A stretch of 64,000 bases of DNA from Prochlorococcus sp. AG-409-K04. GTDB taxonomy: Bacteria > Cyanobacteriota > Cyanobacteriia > PCC-6307 > Cyanobiaceae. Where the stretch lies: the NCBI GenBank assembly GCA_003215555.1, contig QCKE01000004.1:85639-149638 (forward strand). The letters run 5' to 3'. A program made the translations under genes and the position numbers. Below are positions 57,834-64,000 of this stretch, in pieces; the stretch's first letter is position 1; every line of letters starts with the position of its first letter. The notes under the pieces were generated by a model. It saw only the letters and a program-made list of their open reading frames with translations, made no database searches and was not told the origin of the DNA.

Positions 57834-60251
57834 TTACTTCAACCAAATAATACTACAGCCAGATCCACCATCTTTTTGATCAGCAGAAGTTACTTTGTCC
57901 ACATAATCCAAGGTTTGCAGCCATTCAATAAGACCTCGTTTCAATCTACCAGTGCCAATGCCATGAATAACCCACAAAGGGCTCACAGTATTTCGCAGCT
58001 TTTCTTCAACAGCAGCCTCAGCCTCATACACCCTTAAACCTCTTACATCAATAGTATTATTTTTAGTGCGCACTGGTGAAGTTTTCTTCATAGGAACACG
58101 GGTGCTAACATTAACCACTGGTTCTGAAAAACTTGGCTTGCAACCATCAAGACTCTCAACGTCTCTTAAAGGAACTATGCTCCGAAATATTCCGCACAGC
58201 ACGGTAAGGCTTTTTCCATCATCCGATACACCTATAACCTGACCTGATTTTCCTAACGAAATCAGTCTAACACGATCACCTACTTTAGGTAGCCAATATT
58301 TTATAACTTCGTTAATCCTTGAAGAATCATTACTAACTTCGATTCGCTTTAATCTTTGTCCAGTTTTTCTTGCTATCTCACCATCAGCAGATCGATCACG
58401 TAAACGACGAATTAATTCTCGTACTTCCTTTTGTCCTTCACGAATAGAAATTTCTAATTCTTGTCGACCTTTGTGTTGAAACTCCTTAGACTTTTGACGT
58501 TGTTTTTCCCAACGACTCATTATCTCTTCATGTAATAATTCAGTACGAGCTAATAAAGTTGCAGCTTGTTCAGCTGCTTTCTGTTGTTTTTGGCGCTGTA
58601 TTTCCAAGCCTTGAATCACATCATTGACATTTTTTTCTCCTGTACCATTAATTAATTCCAGGGCATGGTCAGTAATAGCTTGATCAAAACCTAATCTTAT
58701 TGCAATAGCCAACGCATTACTTCTACCAGGAATTCCCCAATGCAAATGATATGTAGGTCTCATTGTCTCACTATTAAAACCAACAGAAGCATTTTCAAAG
58801 CGCGAATCGTTATATTTCAACGCCTTAAGTTCACCAAAGTGAGTTGTTGCAATTGTCAATCTTGCTCTATCAGCTAACACCTTTAACAATGCAATCGCCA
58901 ATGCAGTTCCTTCAGTAGGATCAGTTCCAGCACCCAACTCATCAAGTAAAACTATAGAAGGTCCAGATCTTGTAGCCAATGCATTAAGAATACGCGTAAT
59001 ACGAACAATATGTCCACTAAAAGTAGACAAATTTTGCTGGAGAGATTGTTCATCCCCGATATCGGCTAGAACCTGATTACACCAGGGCAACGATGCACCT
59101 TCTAAACATGGCAAAAGCAATCCAACCCTTGCCATAACAATTGCCAATCCAATACTTTTCAAAGCAACTGTTTTCCCACCTGTATTTGGCCCAGTAATAG
59201 CGACAACTCGTAAGTCAGATGAAACTTCTAACGTGATTGGAACAACCGCATGGCCTTGTTCATTACGCGCTTGCCACACAAGTAAGGGGTGTCGAAATTC
59301 TCTAATGATGAATGGAGTATCAAAGTCAGCTGTAATCCTGGGTGCCACTCCACCCAACCAATTACCATAGCGCGCCCTTGCTAAAGCAAGATCAACTTTA
59401 AGTAAAATCTCATAAAGATTGCGAAGAGCCTGAAAATTTATAGCAACCTCATTACTCCACCTTGCTAACAATCTCTGTTCTTCAACCAGAATTTTAACTT
59501 CCAATACAGAAATTTGATTGCCCAATGCAATTACCGATTTTGGTTCGATGTATACAGTATTTCCTGATGCAGATTTATCATGCACAATTCCCAAAACTCT
59601 TTCTATAGCATTCGCTTTTAAAACTAATACAGGTCGATCATTTCTTTCTGCAATAACATTATCCTGCAAATACGAAGAATATCTACGCATCAAATTTTTC
59701 AAACAATCTCGTCTTTCCATTCGCAAGCCTAATGCTTTCTTTCTTAAACTTGTCAATTCTTCACTAGCCCTATCTGCAACCCGACCTCCTTCTTCTAATC
59801 CAAATTCAAGCAATTGCTGTAACTCAGGTAAAGTGGATAAATTTACAAACAATTCAGAGATGATTGGTCGAATTTGTGGTTGTTCAATCTGTCGACGAAG
59901 ACGACGTGAAGACCTTAATGTTTGGGCGACTTGCAATAGCTCAAGACCAGAGACAACTCCTCCCTTTGCACATCTCGCAATAATATTATCAATATCAAAT
60001 ACTCCACGAAAACTTAGACCACCTTCAAGTTCTTGATCTAACTCACCCAGCTCTATTGTCTCTGACAAATATCTAGAACTAGTCTCAAAATCAATAGGTA
60101 TTGAAGTAATACAACATTGTCGTTTCCCTTGAACAGTACTTGCAAATGACGCAAGTTGTTCACACAACCTTGGCCACTCCAACAAGTTTAACGTTTCTTC
60201 AAAAGCAATATCTGCAACACACAAATTCAAACTCTTCTGTTGAAAACTCAT
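57834..60251 (-). CDS. mutS2: MutS2 / ribosome-quality-control ATPase
   Basis: 805 residues. MutS core and clamp are followed by ATPase domain with Walker A TGPNTGGKTVALKSIGL and Walker B VLLDELGAGTDPTEG. A coiled coil with many K, E and R follows at about 525-620. The C-terminal Smr domain has IDVRGLRVYEAE and HGIGTGRLKRG. MutS2 does not do mismatch repair; it suppresses recombination in some bacteria and splits collided ribosomes (RqcU) in others. It is complete, with no missing motif noticed. The VOC gene lies 19 bp upstream. Confidence 0.95.
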   Translation of the reverse strand: MSFQQKSLNLCVADIAFEETLNLLEWPRLCEQLASFASTVQGKRQCCITSIPIDFETSSRYLSETIELGELDQELEGGLSFRGVFDIDNIIARCAKGGVVSGLELLQVAQTLRSSRRLRRQIEQPQIRPIISELFVNLSTLPELQQLLEFGLEEGGRVADRASEELTSLRKKALGLRMERRDCLKNLMRRYSSYLQDNVIAERNDRPVLVLKANAIERVLGIVHDKSASGNTVYIEPKSVIALGNQISVLEVKILVEEQRLLARWSNEVAINFQALRNLYEILLKVDLALARARYGNWLGGVAPRITADFDTPFIIREFRHPLLVWQARNEQGHAVVPITLEVSSDLRVVAITGPNTGGKTVALKSIGLAIVMARVGLLLPCLEGASLPWCNQVLADIGDEQSLQQNLSTFSGHIVRITRILNALATRSGPSIVLLDELGAGTDPTEGTALAIALLKVLADRARLTIATTHFGELKALKYNDSRFENASVGFNSETMRPTYHLHWGIPGRSNALAIAIRLGFDQAITDHALELINGTGEKNVNDVIQGLEIQRQKQQKAAEQAATLLARTELLHEEIMSRWEKQRQKSKEFQHKGRQELEISIREGQKEVRELIRRLRDRSADGEIARKTGQRLKRIEVSNDSSRINEVIKYWLPKVGDRVRLISLGKSGQVIGVSDDGKSLTVLCGIFRSIVPLRDVESLDGCKPSFSEPVVNVSTRVPMKKTSPVRTKNNTIDVRGLRVYEAEAAVEEKLRNTVSPLWVIHGIGTGRLKRGLIEWLQTLDYVDKVTSADQKDGGSGCSIIWLK

Positions 60252-60270
60252 TCAAAAAATGACATTAGTA

Positions 60271-60675
60271 CTATTGATTAGATTTAATACCATCAAAAGG
60301 TTCATAAAGCATTTCCAACCAATTACCTTCAGGATCTTTAAGATAAAAAGAAGAAGTTCCATCACGATGTGCATGCAAAGAACCAACATGAACCCCGGCT
60401 TCCTTTAATTGTTGATGAGCTTTCTCTACCTCGGACTTTTCAGAAAAATGAAATGCAAAATGAGGGCCTGCCGCTTTGTAATCAGGGCCTAACAAAGCCA
60501 GACCATCTTTACCTGGTCCAGCTTCTAAATAACACCAATCAGGAGCATCCCAAACTAATTTCATTCCCAAGCTTAAATAAAAAGCTTTTGCTCGACTTAC
60601 ATCTTTTACCCGAACTGCTATATGACCGAGTCTTTGGACATTCAAAAGTTTTGTTTTCAATGTCTTCATACACAT
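60271..60675 (-). CDS. VOC-fold (glyoxalase-like) protein
   Basis: 134 residues, two beta-alpha-beta-beta-beta modules. Candidate metal ligands are H18 in LGHIAVRV, E48 in CYLEAGPG, the histidine in GPHFAFHF and the glutamate in WLEMLYEP, the pattern of glyoxalase I. The family also includes dioxygenases and resistance proteins, so glyoxalase I activity is likely but unproven. Two ATG starts exist (60675 and 60669). It is 19 bp upstream of mutS2 on the same strand. Confidence 0.8.
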   Translation of the reverse strand: MCMKTLKTKLLNVQRLGHIAVRVKDVSRAKAFYLSLGMKLVWDAPDWCYLEAGPGKDGLALLGPDYKAAGPHFAFHFSEKSEVEKAHQQLKEAGVHVGSLHAHRDGTSSFYLKDPEGNWLEMLYEPFDGIKSNQ

Positions 60676-60738
60676 CCCGCAGATTTTAGAAATTTTTGGA
60701 AAAAATAAAACTGATTTACGAACATAATTATTGAAAAT

Positions 60739-61740
60739 TCATTCTTCTTTTAACCATTGAGCAGCATCACATGCATGATAAGTCAAAATTAAATTTGCGC
60801 CTGCTCTTTTAAAGCTCAACAACGTCTCTAAAACAATTTGTTTTTCATCTATCCATCCCTTTTCAGCTGCAGCTTTTATCATGGAATATTCTCCACTAAC
60901 GTTATAAGCAGCAATCGGTAATTCTGATTCTTCCCTCAATCGATAAATAATATCCAGATACGCAAGGCCTGGTTTAACCATCAATATGTCTGCACCTTCT
61001 TGTTCATCTAACTGAGCTTCAGTAATAGCTTCTCTAGTATTGGCAGGATCCATTTGATAAGTACTTTTATCCTTTGGGATTGGCTTACTGTTTACAGGCC
61101 TGGGAGCGGAGTCAAGAGCTTCTCTAAAAGGACCATAATAAGCAGAAGCATATTTTGCTGTATAACTAATAATTCCAACATGCTCAAATCCTTCATCATC
61201 TAAAGCTTCTCGAATGGCCCCTACACGCCCATCCATCATGTCACTTGGACCTATTAAATCAGCCCCTGCTTGTGCTTGAACAATAGCTTGCTTACAAAGT
61301 TGATCAACTGTTTCATCATTCAAAACCACACCCTCAGCACTCACAATCCCATCATGTCCATCACTTGAATATGGATCTAAAGCCACATCAGTCATAATTG
61401 TCATATCAGGTATTTCGTCCTTTATTTTCCTTATCACCCTTGGAATTAGCCCCTTCTCGTTAAAGCATTCTTCACCGCCTTCAGTCTTTAATGATTCAGA
61501 AACTTTAGGAAATAAAACAATACATCTGATGCCTAGGTCCCAAGCTCTAGCAACCTCTTCAACCAAGGTATCTATAGTCCAACGATTAGCACCAGGCATT
61601 GCACTTATTTGCTCTATCTGGTTACCTTCATGAACAAATAAAGGATAAATAAAATCTGATGCAGAAACTTTATTTTCTCTAACCATGCTTCGCAAAGCAG
61701 GTGTTCTGCGCAAACGTCTTGGTCGATAAGTCAATTCCAT
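60739..61740 (-). CDS. hemB: Delta-aminolevulinic acid dehydratase
   Basis: 333 residues. HemB joins two 5-aminolevulinate molecules to porphobilinogen, the precursor of chlorophyll and heme. GPSDMMDGRVGAIREALD, YTAKYASAYYGPFREAL (with the first Schiff-base lysine) and ILMVKPGLAYLD (second lysine) are diagnostic. The metal region is ALDPYSSDGHDG, where the cysteines of zinc-type enzymes are replaced by D/S, indicating the magnesium-type enzyme of plants and cyanobacteria. It is followed by the VOC gene after a 63-bp gap. Confidence 0.96.
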   Translation of the reverse strand: MELTYRPRRLRRTPALRSMVRENKVSASDFIYPLFVHEGNQIEQISAMPGANRWTIDTLVEEVARAWDLGIRCIVLFPKVSESLKTEGGEECFNEKGLIPRVIRKIKDEIPDMTIMTDVALDPYSSDGHDGIVSAEGVVLNDETVDQLCKQAIVQAQAGADLIGPSDMMDGRVGAIREALDDEGFEHVGIISYTAKYASAYYGPFREALDSAPRPVNSKPIPKDKSTYQMDPANTREAITEAQLDEQEGADILMVKPGLAYLDIIYRLREESELPIAAYNVSGEYSMIKAAAEKGWIDEKQIVLETLLSFKRAGANLILTYHACDAAQWLKEE

Positions 61741-62016
61741 ATGGTAAAAAACAATTAGGTTAATCGTAAGGCCTTGAAGTAAATGAATTTCTTAAAAAGA
61801 CTAATCCAGGTTTTTCGATATATCAAATTTTGCTTTCCAGAGTCTAAAGATCTCCTTCAATCTTAAAAAATTTTGGACTGAACAAGTAAATATCCATGTT
61901 TTAAACAATTTGACCTTTAAACATTTCCATCGAGAATTTTCAAAATCGCAAAAGATTAAAAAATTGGTCCCATATCAAGATAAGATTTTCAAAGTAAAAA
62001 TGGATGGATCCATCAA

Positions 62017-63675
62017 GTGACATTGATCAATGGTTTTCACCTTAAGAATGTTAGAGGTGATGTATTAGGAGGATTAACTGCTGCAGTAGTTGCATTACCA
62101 CTCGCTTTGGCATTTGGCAATGCAGCCCTAGGACCAGGTGGTGCAATTTATGGCCTGTATGGAGCAGTAGTTGTAGGTTTCCTTGCGGCTCTCTTTGGAG
62201 GTACCCCAGCACAAGTAAGTGGTCCTACAGGGCCAATGAGCGTAACAGTTGCAGGAGTTGTAGCTAGTCTTGCAGCAGTAGGGGTTCCAAGAGATCTTTC
62301 AGCCGAACAGATACTGCCACTTGTTATGGCAGCAGTCGTTATTGGTGGTTTGTTCCAAATTTTATTTGGTTTCTTAAAACTAGGGAAATACATAACTCTT
62401 GTTCCTTATTCCGTTGTCTCAGGCTTCATGTCTGGAATTGGGGTCATAATTATTGCACTTCAAATTGGGCCTCTCTTAGGAATCAGCACTAGAGGAGGAG
62501 TACTTGAATCACTTAATAAAGTCTTTTCTCAATTTGAGCCAAATGCAGCAGCCATTGCAGTTGCAATTATGACACTCGGAATAGTATTCCTGACACCTCG
62601 CAAAATCACTGAATGGGTACCATCTCCATTATTAGCGCTTCTTATAGTAACTCCTCTTTCAATTCTCTTTTTTGGTGATACAGCAATTGATCGAATAGGT
62701 GAAATTCCTAAAGGTGTACCATCTTTAAATCTTCCTAGTTTTAATCTATACCTTCCCATTATTGTAAAAGCAGGCTTAGTTCTTGCAGTTCTTGGAGCAA
62801 TTGACTCCTTACTTACTTCACTTGTCGCTGATAATATTTCTCAAACTCGACACAATTCAGACAGAGAATTAATAGGACAAGGTATCGGCAATGCAGTCGC
62901 AGGCTTGTTTTCTGGACTTCCTGGAGCCGGAGCCACAATGCGTACTGTTATAAATGTCAAATCTGGTGGTTCCACTCCTTTATCAGGAATGGTTCATTCA
63001 ATTGTTCTTTTAATAGTATTAGTAGGTGCAGGTCCACTTGCAGAGAAAATACCAACAGCACTCCTAGCAGGCATCTTAATAAAAGTTGGATTAGACATAA
63101 TTGATTGGGGATTCTTACTAAGAGCCCATAGGCTTTCATTGAAAACTGCCTCTGTCATGTATGGCGTCCTTTTCATGACAGTTTTCTGGGATTTAATTTG
63201 GGCTGTTTTAGTAGGGGTTTTCATTGCAAATATGCTCACGATTGACTCAATCACGCAAACACAATTAGAAGGAATGGATGCAGATAATCCATTGGGTAAT
63301 GCAAATGCCGATGAATTACCCCTTCCAACAGACGAACAACAACTTTTAGAACAATGCTCTGGAGAAGTTATGTTATTTAGACTTAAGGGACCTCTAAGCT
63401 TTGGAGCAGCAAAAGGAATAACAGAAAGAATAATGCTAATTAGAAAGTACAAAATACTTATTTTAGATATAACAGATGTTCCACGATTAGGAATTACAGC
63501 AACACTGGCTATCGAGGATATGATTCAAGAAGCTATTGTTAATTCAAGAAAAGCATATGTTGCAGGTGCTCAAGGAACAGTCAAAGAAAGATTATCTAGA
63601 TTTGGAGTACAAGGTCTTATCTCGACTAGAAAAGAGGCGCTGCAAGTAGCAATCAATGACCTTCAAACATCTTAA
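62017..63675 (+). CDS. bicA: SulP-family bicarbonate transporter, BicA-like
   Basis: 552 residues, ten to twelve membrane segments up to about 410, then a linker and a C-terminal STAS domain (about 440-550, EVMLFRLKGPLSFGAAKGI). VRGDVLGGLTAAVVALPLAL, GGTPAQVSGPTGPMSV and LPGAGATMRTVINVKSGG are SulP motifs. Marine picocyanobacterial members near sbtA are taken to be sodium-dependent bicarbonate transporters; sulfate cannot be excluded by sequence. The start is GTG at 62017. sbtA follows 36 bp downstream, suggesting a carbon-concentrating operon. The 276-bp gap before the start shows no clear feature. Confidence 0.88.
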   Translation: MTLINGFHLKNVRGDVLGGLTAAVVALPLALAFGNAALGPGGAIYGLYGAVVVGFLAALFGGTPAQVSGPTGPMSVTVAGVVASLAAVGVPRDLSAEQILPLVMAAVVIGGLFQILFGFLKLGKYITLVPYSVVSGFMSGIGVIIIALQIGPLLGISTRGGVLESLNKVFSQFEPNAAAIAVAIMTLGIVFLTPRKITEWVPSPLLALLIVTPLSILFFGDTAIDRIGEIPKGVPSLNLPSFNLYLPIIVKAGLVLAVLGAIDSLLTSLVADNISQTRHNSDRELIGQGIGNAVAGLFSGLPGAGATMRTVINVKSGGSTPLSGMVHSIVLLIVLVGAGPLAEKIPTALLAGILIKVGLDIIDWGFLLRAHRLSLKTASVMYGVLFMTVFWDLIWAVLVGVFIANMLTIDSITQTQLEGMDADNPLGNANADELPLPTDEQQLLEQCSGEVMLFRLKGPLSFGAAKGITERIMLIRKYKILILDITDVPRLGITATLAIEDMIQEAIVNSRKAYVAGAQGTVKERLSRFGVQGLISTRKEALQVAINDLQTS

Positions 63676-63711
63676 ATCATAAAAGAAAATCAATAATCAA
63701 GTCTTTAATTT

Positions 63712-64000
63712 ATGGCAACTAATCTAGTACTGCAAAATGTCCTAACCCCACCAGTACTTTTCTTTTTCTTAGGGATATTTGCAGTTGTAGTTAAATCAGA
63801 CCTAGAAATACCAGCTCCTCTTCCAAAGCTATTTTCTCTCTATTTACTACTAGCAATTGGATTCAAAGGAGGTATGGAACTACAGAAGAGCGGATTTGGT
63901 GGACAAGTATTGCCCACTGTCATGTCTGCCATCATAATGTCTCTGATAATTCCACTAATATGTTTTGTAATTCTTAGAATAAAGCTAGATGTTTTTAATT
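63712..64000 (+). CDS. sbtA: SbtA bicarbonate permease, 3' end beyond window
   Basis: The first 96 residues are visible, beginning at ATG 63712. LQNVLTPPVLFFFLGIFAVV, then KSDLEIPAPLPKLFSLYLLL and AIGFKGGMEL are the start of the SbtA sodium-dependent high-affinity bicarbonate transporter, with two helices per repeat. The gene runs off the window edge. It follows the BicA-like gene and probably shares its promoter. A PII-like sbtB gene, if present, would lie further downstream. Confidence 0.88.
   Translation, partial: MATNLVLQNVLTPPVLFFFLGIFAVVVKSDLEIPAPLPKLFSLYLLLAIGFKGGMELQKSGFGGQVLPTVMSAIIMSLIIPLICFVILRIKLDVFN

Noticed and set aside
59518..60036. 172-codon plus-strand frame inside mutS2
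   Set aside because: Lies wholly opposite the conserved MutS2 N-terminal region; cysteine, serine and arginine-rich composition typical of antisense frames.
61783..61866. 27-codon frame starting MNFLKRLIQVFRYIK upstream of the BicA-like gene
   Set aside because: Very short, no ribosome binding site seen, and amphipathic look is common in AT-rich gaps; kept only as a note.
62994..63452. 152-codon minus-strand frame inside the BicA-like gene
   Set aside because: Opposite strand of a clearly coding region with conserved SulP and STAS motifs.
1..64000. Mobile elements, prophage, toxin-antitoxin, restriction or CRISPR systems
   Set aside because: No transposase, integrase, methylase, phage structural gene or regular direct-repeat array was recognised; all regions read as core genome.

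Overview
The window reads as core chromosome of a low-light-type Prochlorococcus (marine picocyanobacterium). It is AT-rich and very compact. It carries photosystem II genes (psbK, psbI, psbN, psbH, psbO, psbA), the NtcA nitrogen regulator, carbon-concentrating transporters, beta-carotene hydroxylase, CP12 and many small families known only from cyanobacteria. There is no prophage, insertion sequence, CRISPR array, rRNA operon or obvious genomic island. Genus is a confident inference from protein content; the strain is not determined.

Layout. 1-9 kb: 5'-truncated RecB-like nuclease, YgfZ-type protein overlapping pyrE, tRNA-Met, CNNM/CorC-like membrane protein, Gfo/Idh oxidoreductase, psbK-tgt, cobS, a histidine kinase and a DUF3155 protein. 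9-19 kb: esterase, purH, DoxX, ispH, amt (with a perfect NtcA site), sfsA, murJ, three small conserved genes and tRNA-Arg. 18.5-25 kb: glyA-cinA-leuC-leuD and a large OstA/LptD-like envelope protein. 25-29.5 kb: psbI, psbN/psbH, tatA, pth, small genes and ntcA. 29.7-38.5 kb: CobO-like protein, dcd, thyX, TxlA-like thioredoxin, glmM, trmB, ileS and ycf66. 38.5-45 kb: a probable small RNA, tRNA-Leu, crtR, gatC, a creatininase-family protein, a 3-methyladenine glycosylase, pyrB, ycf20 and coaBC. 45-52.5 kb: psbO, sat, ftsH, an eda-like gene, aroC and psbA. 52.5-64 kb: aspartoacylase-like, glutathionyl-hydroquinone-reductase-like, DUF2301, cp12, obg, mutS2, VOC, hemB, and the bicA-like gene followed by the start of sbtA.

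How the genes fit together. Photosystem II assembly and turnover are well represented: D1, PsbO, PsbH, PsbN, PsbI and PsbK, with an FtsH protease. Carbon uptake (SulP/BicA-like then SbtA) and Calvin-cycle control (CP12) sit in the last 8 kb. Nitrogen control (ntcA, amt) is linked by a binding site visible in the amt promoter. The rest is housekeeping: nucleotide, isoprenoid, leucine, cobalamin, tetrapyrrole and tRNA metabolism. Neighbouring genes often overlap by 4-20 bp, including convergent pairs, which fits a streamlined genome.

No clear new multi-gene system was found. The most unusual signals are a perfect 21-bp inverted repeat inside murJ, a probable unannotated small RNA upstream of tRNA-Leu, a structured intergenic region upstream of the DUF3155 gene, a CobO-like protein with a ruined P-loop beside ntcA, a CP12 lacking its N-terminal cysteine pair, and a glycosylase gene with no ordinary start codon.
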